A DNA stretch of 64,000 nt from Geomonas limicola (GTDB taxonomy: Bacteria > Desulfobacterota > Desulfuromonadia > Geobacterales > Geobacteraceae), in contig NZ_BLXZ01000008.1 in the NCBI RefSeq assembly GCF_014193675.1, positions 124,001-188,000 on the forward strand. Reading direction: 5' to 3'. A program made the translations under genes and the position numbers. The notes under the pieces were generated by a model. The model made no database searches and was not told the origin of the DNA. It saw only the letters and a list, made by a program, of their open reading frames with translations. Positions 34,205-42,467 of the stretch are shown in pieces. Within the stretch, counting starts at the first letter, position 1, and the number at the start of each line of letters is the position of its first letter.

Positions 34205-35245
34205 TTGAAACTCCCCTGGCAGCTTGCTGCGACCTCCCTTTACCTCGTCGTTCTCGCCCTGATCACCCTCCTCAACTGGACCGGCGCCGACCGCTGGTGG
34301 TTCGGCGCCCTCAACCTCTACCTCCCCCAGGCCATGTGGGCGCTGCCCGGCCTGCTGCTCACCGTGCTGGCTTGGCGTGTGGAACGGCTCTGGGCGTTGC
34401 TGCCGCTCTGCTGCGTGCTCTGGGTGCTGGGGCCGCTCATGGGACTGCGCTGGTCGGCGCCGGCGGCCCAGGCCGCCCCGAACGCGGCTACTTTGCGGCT
34501 CATGACCTGGAACATCAAGTACGGCAGTTATCCGCTCGAGCCGCTTCTGGCGGAACTGGAGCGCAGCCGGCCCGACGTGGTCCTTTTCCAGGATGCCATC
34601 GGTGCACTCACCGGCCCTCTGGCGGGATACTTCCGGGACTGGCAGGTCTACTCCCACGGCCAGTTCGTCATCGCGAGCCGCTATCCCCTCTCGGACCTGG
34701 AGGTGCGCGAGCTGCCGCGGGCCGGAGAGGGGCAGGAGTACCTGCACTGCCGGCTGCACCTGGGGGGAAGCACGGTATCCCTGTACAACGTCCACTTCAA
34801 GACGCCGCGGCGCAGTCTGAACGAGTTTCGCACCGCCAGAAAGCGTCCCTGGTACCTCCCCCTGGCGATCGAAGCCTTGAGCCACAATGCCGAGACTCGG
34901 CAGCTGCAGGCAGCCGCGGTGGCCCGGGCCCTGAGCCGCGAGGCCGGGCCGGTTTTGGTGGCCGGCGACTTCAACGCTCCGGTTACCACGCGGGTGGTGG
35001 GGATGCTGGCCGAGCAGGGGCTGAAAGACGCCTTCGACGAGCGCGGTCGGGGCTACGGCTTCAGCTACGGCCAACTGCTCCTCAAGCACCGTCTCCCCTG
35101 GCTCAGGCTCTCCTTCATGCGTATCGACCACGTGATGTCGAGCCGCGGGTTCGTCACGCTGCGCTGCTGGACGGGGACCGGGATCGCCTCGGACCACCGG
35201 CCGGTACTGGCCGATCTGGCGCTGCAGCCTGCCCCTTCCCGGTAA
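34205..35245 (+). CDS. Membrane-anchored endonuclease/exonuclease/phosphatase-family protein
   Basis: 346 residues starting at a TTG with GGAGAG upstream. About three hydrophobic helices occupy residues 8-90. The EEP domain follows, with MTWNIKYGS, PDVVLFQDA, VYSHGQFVIASRYPLSD, VSLYNVHFKTPRR, VLVAGDFNAP and the final IASDHRPVLADL. The catalytic Asn/Asp (GDFNAP) and Asp-His (SDHRPV) pairs are present; the usual Glu in the second motif is Gln-Asp (FQDA), which is a small departure. The family splits phosphodiesters in DNA, lipids or nucleotides; with this topology a lipid or envelope substrate is more likely. It follows the CE4-like gene. Confidence 0.8.
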   Translation: MKLPWQLAATSLYLVVLALITLLNWTGADRWWFGALNLYLPQAMWALPGLLLTVLAWRVERLWALLPLCCVLWVLGPLMGLRWSAPAAQAAPNAATLRLMTWNIKYGSYPLEPLLAELERSRPDVVLFQDAIGALTGPLAGYFRDWQVYSHGQFVIASRYPLSDLEVRELPRAGEGQEYLHCRLHLGGSTVSLYNVHFKTPRRSLNEFRTARKRPWYLPLAIEALSHNAETRQLQAAAVARALSREAGPVLVAGDFNAPVTTRVVGMLAEQGLKDAFDERGRGYGFSYGQLLLKHRLPWLRLSFMRIDHVMSSRGFVTLRCWTGTGIASDHRPVLADLALQPAPSR

Positions 35246-35417
35246 CCCACCGGGGTGACCCCCTTGCATTGTCGGAGCCGGCATGGTAGTTTGCCTCTTT
35301 TACCAGCTTCGGTAGTCCGGATCCCGCCCGTTCCCCCCCGCATTTACCTGCACCGGATATCTCAAGGGGTGGCTGACTGCCCGTTTGGCGCAGTCGCCCA
35401 CGAATCGGAGTAGCAGC

Positions 35418-36638
35418 ATGTTCATCCTTACCCTCAACTGCCGGAGATATTCCGTGCAGTACCAGCTTTTCGACTGGCGGCACCTGGTCTCCCTGGCGAC
35501 CGGAAGCGTGGAACGCATCGTGGTCGGCGACTCCTTCATCACCCACGAGGTCCCGGGGCGGCTGCCCGAGCACCGTGAGCGGGATTGCCCGGACCACCTT
35601 AGCGCACTGAAGCTCGTCCTGGACACCCTGACCGACCCCAAGGTCGGCGTCCTTACCAGCGTCGCCAAGATCAAGGGGATCGGGCACCGCGTGGTGCACG
35701 GCGGTGAGAAGTTCACCCAGTCCGTGCTCATCGATCAAGAGGTGGTTGAGACCATCGAGGAGATGGCGAAGCTCGCCCCGCTGCACAACACGCCGAACTT
35801 GGCCGGGATCCGCGCCGCACAGGAGCTCTTGTCGGACGTCCCCCAGGTAGCCATCTTCGATACCGCCTTCCACCAGACCATGCCCGAAGAGGCCTACCTC
35901 TACCCGCTTCCCTACGAGTGGTACGAGAAACACGGCATCAGGCGCTACGGCTTTCACGGCCAGTCCCACCTCTACGCGGCGCGCCGGGGTGCGGCGCTCG
36001 CCGGGGTGGAGCAGGACCGGGCCAACCTGGTCACGATTCACACCGGTGACGGCGTCTCCCTGTGTGCCATCCGCAATGGCAAGTCGGTGGATACCAGCAT
36101 GGGGCTCACCCCACTCGAGGGGGTCATGATGGGGACCCGCTGCGGCGATATCGATCCCGGCATCATCCCCTTCATGATGAACCAGGCCGGGGTCTCGGCA
36201 CCCGAGATCGATCTCTTCATGAACCAGAAAAGCGGGGTTGCGGGGATCGTGGGGCGGCGGGTGAACCGGCGCATCGTGATGAACGAGGCCAACGATGGGG
36301 ACGAGCGCTGCCGTCTGGCACTCGAGATGGAGTCCTACCGGCTGCGCAAGTACCTGGGTGCCTACATCGCGGTGACCGGCAAGCCGGACGCCATCGTGTT
36401 CACCTACGGTGACGGCTGGGCCGACTGGCCGGTGCGCGGCCTGGCGCTGGCCGGGATGGAGCAGTTCGGGATCAAGCTGGACACCGAGCGCGACCTCATG
36501 GCGCTCATGGGTGGGCAGGAGATGCTGGTCAGCGCGGACGACTCGCAGGTGAAGGTGTTTGTGCTCCCGACCGGCGAGGACATGGTGCTCAACGAGGACG
36601 TCGCGACGATCCTCGGCTGGAGGGATCTGCCGGCGTAA
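35418..36638 (+). CDS. Acetate kinase paralogue with altered active-site loops
   Basis: 406 residues that align without gaps to acetate kinase numbering. Conserved positions are Asn7, Arg91 (GHRVVHGGE), His123, Asp148 (IFDTAFHQTMP), His180 (YGFHGQSH), His208 and Arg241 (MMGTRCGDIDPG). Key loops differ. The phosphate loop NxGSSSLK is NCRRYSVQ, the adenine/phosphate loop HLGNG is HTGDG (Asn211 to Asp), and TAGIGEN is TYGDGWA. Typical acetate kinases transfer phosphate between ATP and acetate. These changes make normal activity doubtful and suggest another substrate, phosphodonor (for example PPi) or a regulatory role. No pta gene is nearby. The start is the ATG at 35418. Confidence 0.88.
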   Translation: MFILTLNCRRYSVQYQLFDWRHLVSLATGSVERIVVGDSFITHEVPGRLPEHRERDCPDHLSALKLVLDTLTDPKVGVLTSVAKIKGIGHRVVHGGEKFTQSVLIDQEVVETIEEMAKLAPLHNTPNLAGIRAAQELLSDVPQVAIFDTAFHQTMPEEAYLYPLPYEWYEKHGIRRYGFHGQSHLYAARRGAALAGVEQDRANLVTIHTGDGVSLCAIRNGKSVDTSMGLTPLEGVMMGTRCGDIDPGIIPFMMNQAGVSAPEIDLFMNQKSGVAGIVGRRVNRRIVMNEANDGDERCRLALEMESYRLRKYLGAYIAVTGKPDAIVFTYGDGWADWPVRGLALAGMEQFGIKLDTERDLMALMGGQEMLVSADDSQVKVFVLPTGEDMVLNEDVATILGWRDLPA

Positions 36639-36711
36639 AGGGCTGGCTGCCGGCAACGCGGAGTTCCTCCCTCCCAAAGGGCGAGGGGATGTAGTTTGAA
36701 GACGGTCATGG

Positions 36712-36747
36712 AAAAGGGGCACCCCCGGTTGAGGGTGCCCCTTTTTT
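36712..36747. terminator. Bidirectional intrinsic terminator between convergent genes
   Basis: AAAAGGGGCACCC and its complement around an 8- to 10-nt loop, followed by six T on the plus strand and preceded by AAAA, so it can end both the acetate-kinase-like and metX transcripts. Confidence 0.9.
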
Positions 36748-36801
36748 GCGTGGTGCTCCTGTGGTGGAGATGAGGTTTGTCCGGTCGCGCCGGTCTCCCT
36801 C

Positions 36802-37905
36802 CTAGAACTTCACCCTGGCGAAGAAGTCCTGCACCATCGGGGTGAAGGTCTCGTGCTCCAGGAGGAAGGCGTCGTGACCGTAGGCTGAGGTGATCAGGTG
36901 GTACTCCACCGGCTTGCCGAGCTTCTCGAGTGTCACGACCATCTCCTCGGTCTGGGCCGGAGGGTAGAGCCAGTCCGAGGTAAAGGCGAAAAACTGGATC
37001 GGGGCGCTGACCGGGGCGAAAGCCTCCTCCATCGATTCGCAGCCGCTGGCGACGTCGTAGAGGTCGAGGGCCTTGGCCAGGTACAGGAAGGAGTTGGCGT
37101 CGAAGCGGTCCACGAAGTTGTAGCCGTTGTAGGTGAGGTAGCGCTCCACCTCGAACTGGCCGAAGAAGTCGAACTGGCCGTCGCGGGCCGAGAAGCGTCG
37201 GTCGAACTTGGCCGTCATGGACTCGTCGGAGAGGAAGGTGATGTGCCCGATGCCGCGGGCCAGGGCGAGACCGTCCTTGGGGTTCTTGCGGTACTCCCCT
37301 TTTTTCCAGTTCGGGTCGTTGAAGATCGCCCAGCGGGCCACGGCGTTGAGCGAGATGGCCTGCGCCGAGGGGCGCGGCGTGCTGGCAAGCACCACGGCCG
37401 AGGCGACACGCTCGGGGAACTGGGTCGCCCACTCGAGCGCCTGCATCCCCCCCATGCTGCCCCCAAGGACGCAGAAGAGCCGCTCGATGCCGAGCCGGTC
37501 CATGAGCAGGGCCTGGGCGCGCACCATGTCGCGCACCGTGATGACCGGGAAGGAGAGGTTGTAGCGCTTGCCGGTCTTGGGGTTTGTCGAGGTGGGGCCG
37601 GTGGAGCCGAAACAGGAGCCGATCACGTTGGAGCAGATGACGAAGAAGCGATCGGTATCCAGAAGGCGCCCTGGGCCGACGATCTCGTCCCACCAGCCGG
37701 CGCGCTTTTCCTCCGGCGAGTAGCGGCCGGCCAGGTGGGCGCTGCCGGTCCAGGCGTGGGTTACCAGGATGGCGTTGGAACGCTCCTCGTTGAGCGTCCC
37801 GTAAGTCTCGTAGGCGATCTCGATCGGCCCGAGGATGCGGCCGCTTTCCAGGCGCAGTTCGGTATCAAAACGTACCAGCTGTTCGGTTACTAAGCCGTAG
37901 GACAT
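36802..37905 (-). CDS. metX: Homoserine O-acetyltransferase
   Basis: 367 residues of the MetX alpha/beta-hydrolase family. It has the start [12 protein letters not shown], the oxyanion region [14 protein letters not shown], the nucleophile elbow [13 protein letters not shown], the substrate Arg region [12 protein letters not shown], and the late acid and His in [11 protein letters not shown] and YGHDAFLLE. It transfers acetyl from acetyl-CoA to homoserine, the first committed step of direct-sulfhydrylation methionine synthesis. The leader holds a complete SAM-I riboswitch and terminator, which fits methionine repression and supports this annotation over the serine acyltransferase alternative. 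No metW follows. Confidence 0.95.
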   Translation of the reverse strand: MSYGLVTEQLVRFDTELRLESGRILGPIEIAYETYGTLNEERSNAILVTHAWTGSAHLAGRYSPEEKRAGWWDEIVGPGRLLDTDRFFVICSNVIGSCFGSTGPTSTNPKTGKRYNLSFPVITVRDMVRAQALLMDRLGIERLFCVLGGSMGGMQALEWATQFPERVASAVVLASTPRPSAQAISLNAVARWAIFNDPNWKKGEYRKNPKDGLALARGIGHITFLSDESMTAKFDRRFSARDGQFDFFGQFEVERYLTYNGYNFVDRFDANSFLYLAKALDLYDVASGCESMEEAFAPVSAPIQFFAFTSDWLYPPAQTEEMVVTLEKLGKPVEYHLITSAYGHDAFLLEHETFTPMVQDFFARVKF

Positions 37906-37942
37906 ATATCTCTCTTCGTCGCGGGTCGCGCCCTCTTAAAAC

Positions 37943-37982
37943 AAAAAAGCCCCGTCTCACATGAGAGAAGGGGCTTTTGGGG
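37943..37982 (-). terminator. Riboswitch-controlled terminator before metX
   Basis: On the minus strand, CCAAAAGCCCC and GGGGCTTTTTT enclose a TCTC/GAGA inner stem, followed by TTTTTTGTTTT. It lies between the SAM aptamer and the metX start, the normal expression platform. Confidence 0.9.
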
Positions 37983-38002
37983 TGTTAAACGTATCCAAGC
38001 AC

Positions 38003-38102
38003 CTTCTCATCTTCGCCTTTCGGCAGGATTTAGCACCTGGCGTCCCACGGGGACCGGTTGCTGTGGCTTCAAAGGGCCTTTCCCTCCACCACTCTAGATA
38101 AG
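38003..38102 (-). promoter_or_regulatory. SAM-I (S box) riboswitch aptamer
   Basis: The minus strand from 38102 reads CTTATC, AGAGTGGTGGAGGGAAAGG, CCCTTTGAAGCC, CAGCAACC, a GGTCC stem, GGTGCTAAATCCTGC and ends AGATGAGAAG. All invariant SAM-I blocks (P1 halves, GGTGGAGGGA, GAAGCC, CAACC, GGTGCTAA-TCC) are there in order. With the terminator at 37943-37982 it should switch metX transcription off when S-adenosylmethionine is high. Confidence 0.95.
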
Positions 38103-38128
38103 CAGGTCTTACTATTTAATTTTGAGGC

Positions 38129-38158
38129 AGAATAAGTCGAGCAGCCCCTCTTTGTCAA
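38129..38158 (-). promoter_or_regulatory. Promoter of the metX riboswitch transcript
   Basis: On the minus strand, TTGACA (38153-38158), an 18-bp spacer and TATTCT (38129-38134). Transcription would start near 38121, a few bases before the aptamer. Confidence 0.65.
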
Positions 38159-38180
38159 CGGCAAAGTACTGTTCCAGCGG

Positions 38181-38351
38181 CTAGAGGTCCCTGCGGTACT
38201 TGACCAGCAGGTAGACGCAGACGATCCCGGCGGCTCCCATGAGGAGATCGCGCCACCAGGGGATCGGTTTCTCCAGAGTCGCGTAGATGACCGGGTCGAG
38301 CAGCGCGCTGGTGAGCAGCCCGACACCGCCACAGGTCAAAAGCCACTTCAT
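38181..38351 (-). CDS. 56-residue membrane protein, translationally coupled
   Basis: The frame starts MKWLLTCGGVGLLTSALLDP and ends VYLLVKYRRDL, with two hydrophobic segments (about 3-25 and 37-51) and a positively charged end. Its ATG overlaps the TGA of the upstream dehydrogenase gene by 4 bases (ATGA at 38348-38351), the classical sign of translational coupling. No function or family is recognised. It may be an accessory membrane anchor or simply a small inner membrane protein. A promoter for metX begins right behind it. Confidence 0.65.
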   Translation of the reverse strand: MKWLLTCGGVGLLTSALLDPVIYATLEKPIPWWRDLLMGAAGIVCVYLLVKYRRDL

Positions 38352-39211
38352 GAGCTGATGGCCTGGAACACCGCGCTGAAATCCTCGTCGGAGAGTCCGA
38401 GGGCTCGGGCCTTTTTGAAGGACTCATTGGCGTTTGCGGCGGCGAAGAGCGGCTGTCCCAAGTCATCACCCAGCGCGATTGCGAGCCGCATATCCTTCTG
38501 CATGTGCTTCAAGGGGAAGGCGGGCGCGAAGTTCCCCTGGGCGATCTGGGCACCTTTCAGCTTGAACATCGGGTTCGCCAGGGCGCCGGAGTCGAGGACG
38601 TCGAGAAGCGAGCTGCTCCTGAGCCCCGCCTTGGTGGCGAGCGCCAGTCCTTCGCACAAGATGGTCATCATGCCGCCCATCACCATGTTGACGATGAGCT
38701 TCATGCGGGCGCCGTTGCCCAGTTCACCGAGGAAGAGGCATTTCTTCCCCATCTTCTCCAGGGCGGGGAGTGCCTCGTCGAAGAGTTCGCGCTCTCCGGC
38801 TGCCAGAATGATGAGCGTGCCGTCTTCTGCGGGCTTTTTGCTGCCGGAAACCGGCGCCTCGAGGAAGCGTCCCCCCTTGAAGGCGATTGCGGCGCCGATC
38901 TTCTGGGAGGTGGCCGCGTCGACGGTCGACATGTCCACGTAGCTGCGTCCGGCGCCGATCCCCTGCAGTGCGCCATCGGGCGCGAAGCAGACCGCCTCCG
39001 CGGCCGCCGGGTCGGCCAGCATGGCGAAGGTGATGGCACAGGAACCGGTAACCTCAGCCGGGGTGGCGGCGACCGTGGCGCCCAGCGCGGCGAGTTCGGC
39101 GCACTTTTCGGGTGAGCGGTTCCAGACGGTAACGGCGAAACCGGCCTTGAGCAGGTTTTTGGCCATGGGGGCTCCCATGATGCCCAGGCCTAAGAAGCCG
39201 AAGGTTTGCAT
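38348..39211 (-). CDS. Beta-hydroxyacid dehydrogenase (gamma-hydroxybutyrate dehydrogenase/succinic semialdehyde reductase type)
   Basis: 287 residues with the GLGIMGAPMA nucleotide loop at 8-17, the substrate signature DMSTVDAATS, APVSGSKKPAEDG and the catalytic Lys171 in GNGARMKLIVNMVMGG. The family reduces or oxidises small hydroxyacids with NAD(P)H. The sequence is very like the Geobacter enzymes described as gamma-hydroxybutyrate dehydrogenase or succinic semialdehyde reductase; glyoxylate reductase activity is also known in the group. GAGGAGGG precedes the ATG. The stop overlaps the start of a 56-residue membrane protein. Confidence 0.9.
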   Translation of the reverse strand: MQTFGFLGLGIMGAPMAKNLLKAGFAVTVWNRSPEKCAELAALGATVAATPAEVTGSCAITFAMLADPAAAEAVCFAPDGALQGIGAGRSYVDMSTVDAATSQKIGAAIAFKGGRFLEAPVSGSKKPAEDGTLIILAAGERELFDEALPALEKMGKKCLFLGELGNGARMKLIVNMVMGGMMTILCEGLALATKAGLRSSSLLDVLDSGALANPMFKLKGAQIAQGNFAPAFPLKHMQKDMRLAIALGDDLGQPLFAAANANESFKKARALGLSDEDFSAVFQAISS

Positions 39212-39296
39212 TTGTTGTCCCTCCTCTTGTAGTGATGAACATCGGTCCGCTCGTCGGTTCGGACTGATCGATCTGAGTCAAGTGGTGCTAGCGCGG

Positions 39297-40187
39297 CTAG
39301 CTCTCGCCTTTCGGGCAAAGCTCGCTGATGGGGCACTTGAGGCAGGCGGTGAGGTCCTTGCCGTCGCACCCCTCGGAGATGCCGAGGTGGCACAGGGCAA
39401 AATCATACTTCACCGGGTCGGCCGGGTCCAGTTCCCGAAGCCGGGCGGTGATCTCGCGCGCCATGCGCCAGTCCGCCTGCTTGCGGCTGGTGAACCCCAG
39501 GAACCGGCAGATGCGCTGGATATGGGCGTCGACCGGAATAACCAGCTGCGCCGGGCTCAACCCCTGCCAAAGCCCCAGGTCGATGCCGTCGGCCGGGCGC
39601 ACCATCCAGCGCAGGAACATGCAGAGCCTCTTGCAGGCGCTGCCGGAAGCGGGTGAGGGGAAGAAAAAGGGGAAGTAGGAATCGGCTGGTATGCCGTGGT
39701 CGCCGAACACCGGTGCATAGTCCAACCCCTTCAACGCCTCGGTCGCCCGGGAAAGCATTCCGGTCACGTCGGCCTCGGCGCTGTCCTGGAACTGCAGGAA
39801 CCACCCCTCGACCGAGCCCGCCTCGCGCAGCATGGTCTGGCAGGCGAGCAGCAGCGCGCAGAGGTCGCGACCGTCGTTGAAGCGGTGCTTGAAACCGGAA
39901 AAGCGGCGCAACTCCCTCGTGGCCTGAAAGCCTTCCACGAAATGGCGCGGCTCGGGCCCCATGGCGGCGAAGATCCCCTCCAGACTGCGCAGGATGATCT
40001 TCACGTTGCCGTAGGCGAAGGCCGCCGCGACCAGTCCGACCACCTCCCGGTCCCGGGGATCCGGATAGCGGTGGCAGAAGGAGAGCGGGTCGTTGGCCAG
40101 GTGGGCCTGGGAACGACTGGCGTAGAGCCCATCGAGTATCGCTTTCAGCTCCACGGTCGGTTTCCTCTGGTTAAGCCAAGTGGACAT
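39297..40187 (-). CDS. TIGR02757 (DUF2400) protein, DNA-glycosylase-like
   Basis: 296 residues. It begins STWLNQRKPTVELKAILDGL and has the family stretch YPDPRDREVVGLVAAAFAYG. The second half contains a helix-hairpin-helix-like region followed by IPVDAHIQRICRFLGF, which mirrors the VDTHVxR motif of HhH-GPD glycosylases with its catalytic Asp. It ends with C-x7-C-x2-C-x5-C (EGCDGKDLTACLKCPISE, then LCP), close to the C-x6-C-x2-C-x5-C [4Fe-4S] loop of endonuclease III. The family is of unknown function. A base-excision-like activity is an inference from these motifs. It precedes the dehydrogenase gene by 85 bases and diverges from the FMN-binding protein. Confidence 0.85.
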   Translation of the reverse strand: MSTWLNQRKPTVELKAILDGLYASRSQAHLANDPLSFCHRYPDPRDREVVGLVAAAFAYGNVKIILRSLEGIFAAMGPEPRHFVEGFQATRELRRFSGFKHRFNDGRDLCALLLACQTMLREAGSVEGWFLQFQDSAEADVTGMLSRATEALKGLDYAPVFGDHGIPADSYFPFFFPSPASGSACKRLCMFLRWMVRPADGIDLGLWQGLSPAQLVIPVDAHIQRICRFLGFTSRKQADWRMAREITARLRELDPADPVKYDFALCHLGISEGCDGKDLTACLKCPISELCPKGES

Positions 40188-40249
40188 TTGTCAAGCTCGC
40201 GATAGATTAACATAGGTAGTTTGAGCGCTGAAAGTAAAAAGGGGGCACC

Positions 40250-40621
40250 ATGAAACTAGCTGAATTGTTTCCGGAAGGAGGACGTGGCATCATCGCGACC
40301 GCTAACACCCAGGGGGTGATAAACCAGGCGGTATTCGCCGTGCCGCACGTGATAAATGAAGAGACCCTGGCCTGGGGGTTCTCGGAGGGGCGCAGCCTCT
40401 TGAACCTGCGGGAGAACCCGCACGCGAGCTACCTGTACCTGGCGCCGACCCGCGGCTACAGCGGCTGGCGGCTATCCCTGACCATGAAGAAGGAGGAACA
40501 GGAGGGGGAGGTGCTGGAGAGCATTCGTGCGGGAGCCAGGAATGCGGCAGGACCGCAGGCGGGGGCCGCGCTACGGGCGGTGGTCTACTTCACGGTGGAC
40601 GAGGTCCGTCCGCTTATGTGA
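40250..40621 (+). CDS. Pyridoxamine 5'-phosphate oxidase-like FMN-binding protein
   Basis: 123 residues of the FMN-binding split-barrel fold: [46 protein letters not shown] and [10 protein letters not shown]. The motif order is that of small pyridoxamine phosphate oxidase-related proteins that bind FMN or F420 and reduce small molecules. It lacks the pyridoxamine phosphate oxidase C-terminal substrate residues. The final 8 bases overlap the convergent dtd gene. AAAAGGGGG lies before the ATG. Confidence 0.8.
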   Translation: MKLAELFPEGGRGIIATANTQGVINQAVFAVPHVINEETLAWGFSEGRSLLNLRENPHASYLYLAPTRGYSGWRLSLTMKKEEQEGEVLESIRAGARNAAGPQAGAALRAVVYFTVDEVRPLM

Positions 40622-41069
40622 CCTTCTTGGCCGGTGACTCGAGTATGAAGGTCACCGGCCCGTCGTTCACCAGGGAAACCTCCATGTCGGCCTGGAAGAT
40701 GCCGCTTTGCACCGGCACACCAAATTCCCACACCTTCCCCATGAAGTAGGTATAGAGGCGGTTCGCCTCCTCCGGATCGGCCGCCGTGTCGAAGGAGGGG
40801 CGCCGCCCCTTGCTGCAGTTGCCCGCCAGGGTGAACTGCGACACCGCCAGCATCTCCCCTTTGACATCCTTGAGCGCCAGGTTCATCTTCCCCGCCTCGT
40901 CGGCAAAGATCCTCAGGTTGACGATTTTCTCCGCCATCCAGTCGGCCTGTGCCAGGGTGTCGCCGATCTCGACGCCGAGGAGCACCAGGACGCCGGGGCC
41001 GATTTCCCCGGCAACCCGCCCCTCCACGCGCACCCGCGCTTCCGTTACCCGCTGGATCACCGCCTTCAC
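40614..41069 (-). CDS. dtd: D-aminoacyl-tRNA deacylase
   Basis: 151 residues, full length for DTD. It has the start [17 protein letters not shown], the catalytic SQFTL motif ([20 protein letters not shown]) and the Gly-cisPro motif [11 protein letters not shown] removes D-amino acids and glycine wrongly attached to tRNA. The gene starts with GTG that overlaps the stop of the macro-domain gene (GTGA), so the two are coupled. Confidence 0.95.
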   Translation of the reverse strand: MKAVIQRVTEARVRVEGRVAGEIGPGVLVLLGVEIGDTLAQADWMAEKIVNLRIFADEAGKMNLALKDVKGEMLAVSQFTLAGNCSKGRRPSFDTAADPEEANRLYTYFMGKVWEFGVPVQSGIFQADMEVSLVNDGPVTFILESPAKKVT

Positions 41070-41584
41070 GTCAGTACCTCCTGAGCCGCGTCCCGGTAGG
41101 CCCGTGTGGCCTCGTCCGAAAACGCGACGAAATAAACCTTATTAAGCTGGGGATTGTCGGCCAGGGCGCCCCGGGCTTCCTCCAGGGCGATGCGGCAGGC
41201 CTCGAGGAGCGGGTAGCGGTAGACCCCGGTGCTGATGGCGGGGAAAGCGATGCTGGAAAAACCGTGCTGCCGGGCGATATTGAAGCAGTTCCGGTAGCAG
41301 TTGCGCAAGAGCTCCGGCTCGCCCTGGTACCCGCCGTGCCAGACCGGGCCCACGGTGTGGATCACGTGCCGTGCCGGGAGCCGGTACCCCTTGGTGAGTT
41401 TGGCCTCGCCGGTGGGGCAGCCGTTCAAGGTGCGGCACTCTTCAAGAAGCTCGGGTCCCGCGGCCCGGTGGATGGCGCCGTCCACGCCGCCGCCACCCAA
41501 AAGGGAGCTGTTGGCTGCGTTAACGATGGCATCAACCGCAAGCCGGGTGATGTCCCCCGCTACGATCTCGATTCTTTCCCGCAT
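41066..41584 (-). CDS. Macro-domain ADP-ribose deacetylase/hydrolase
   Basis: 172 residues of the YmdB/MacroD type: [23 protein letters not shown] with the key Asn, [14 protein letters not shown] with the catalytic Asp, [23 protein letters not shown]. Such proteins split O-acetyl-ADP-ribose and remove ADP-ribose from proteins and nucleic acids. It is preceded by nfo (gap 31 bases) and coupled to dtd. The operon of HIT, nfo, macro and dtd groups enzymes that remove unwanted adducts. Confidence 0.93.
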   Translation of the reverse strand: MRERIEIVAGDITRLAVDAIVNAANSSLLGGGGVDGAIHRAAGPELLEECRTLNGCPTGEAKLTKGYRLPARHVIHTVGPVWHGGYQGEPELLRNCYRNCFNIARQHGFSSIAFPAISTGVYRYPLLEACRIALEEARGALADNPQLNKVYFVAFSDEATRAYRDAAQEVLT

Positions 41585-41615
41585 GGATTCCCCCGTGGCG
41601 GCCGATCGATGCCGA

Positions 41616-42467
41616 TCAGGTGCCGATCAGGCTGCGCAAGAGCTTCAGGTTGACCCGGTCCATCTCGTCGTCATCCCCCTTCGGGGTCTCCAGGAACTTC
41701 GGCACCGAGACGAAACGCTCGTCGTTCATAAGCAACCGGAAAGTCTCGAGCCCGAGCGCACCGGAACCGATGTGCTCGTGGCGGTCCACCTTGCAGCCGA
41801 GCCCCTTCTTGGAGTCGTTCAGGTGAAAGGCCTGCACGTTCTCAAGTCCCACCGCCTGGTCCAGTTCGTCGAAGCTGCGCAGGTAGCCGTCGCGCTCGGA
41901 GATGGGGTACCCCGCGGCGAAGGCATGGCAGGTGTCGATGCAGACGCCGAAGTGATCCTTGAAGGAGGTCCCTTCGATGATCGCCTTGAGATGTTCGAAC
42001 CGGTAGCCGAGGTTGGTGCCCTGGCCCGCGGTGTTCTCCAGAAGGACCTTGCCGGTAAACTGGGGCACCTGGGGGAAGAGGTCGTCGAAGGCCTCGCAGA
42101 TGCGCCGGATGCCGACCGCCTCGCCGTCCCCGTTGTGGGAACCGGGGTGCATGACGATCTTCCGGATCCCCAGGCGGGCGCAGCGCTCCATCTCCTCGCG
42201 GAAGGCGATGAGGCTCTTGTCGCGGGTCTCGCCGGGGGCGGCAGCCAGGTTGATCAGGTAGATGTCGTGGCTGACCACCTCGGTGATGCCGGTGGCAGCG
42301 AGCTTGTCCTGGAAGAGCTTGGCGTCGGCATCGGAGACCATCTTGCCGCGCCATTGGTTGGCGTTCTGGGTGAAGAGCTGGATCGCGTTGCAGGTAGCCG
42401 CGACCCCGCGCTCGGGGGCGTTGTAGATGCCGCCGGCGATCGATACGTGTGCGCCTAACAGGTCCAC
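41616..42467 (-). CDS. nfo: Endonuclease IV (AP endonuclease)
   Basis: 283 residues. It is a TIM barrel of the Nfo family, with [75 protein letters not shown] and [19 protein letters not shown]. The metal ligands His, Glu, Asp-His (CIDTCH) and His of DRHEHIG are all present. It cuts DNA 5' of abasic sites in base excision repair. The GTG start has GGAG upstream and lies inside the 3' end of the HIT gene (13-base overlap). Confidence 0.96.
   Translation of the reverse strand: MDLLGAHVSIAGGIYNAPERGVAATCNAIQLFTQNANQWRGKMVSDADAKLFQDKLAATGITEVVSHDIYLINLAAAPGETRDKSLIAFREEMERCARLGIRKIVMHPGSHNGDGEAVGIRRICEAFDDLFPQVPQFTGKVLLENTAGQGTNLGYRFEHLKAIIEGTSFKDHFGVCIDTCHAFAAGYPISERDGYLRSFDELDQAVGLENVQAFHLNDSKKGLGCKVDRHEHIGSGALGLETFRLLMNDERFVSVPKFLETPKGDDDEMDRVNLKLLRSLIGT

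Noticed and set aside
38069-38332. Minus-strand 87-codon frame over the SAM riboswitch edge
   Set aside because: It is out of frame with the coupled 56-residue frame, runs through the promoter and aptamer, and has an Arg/Ser-rich shadow composition.
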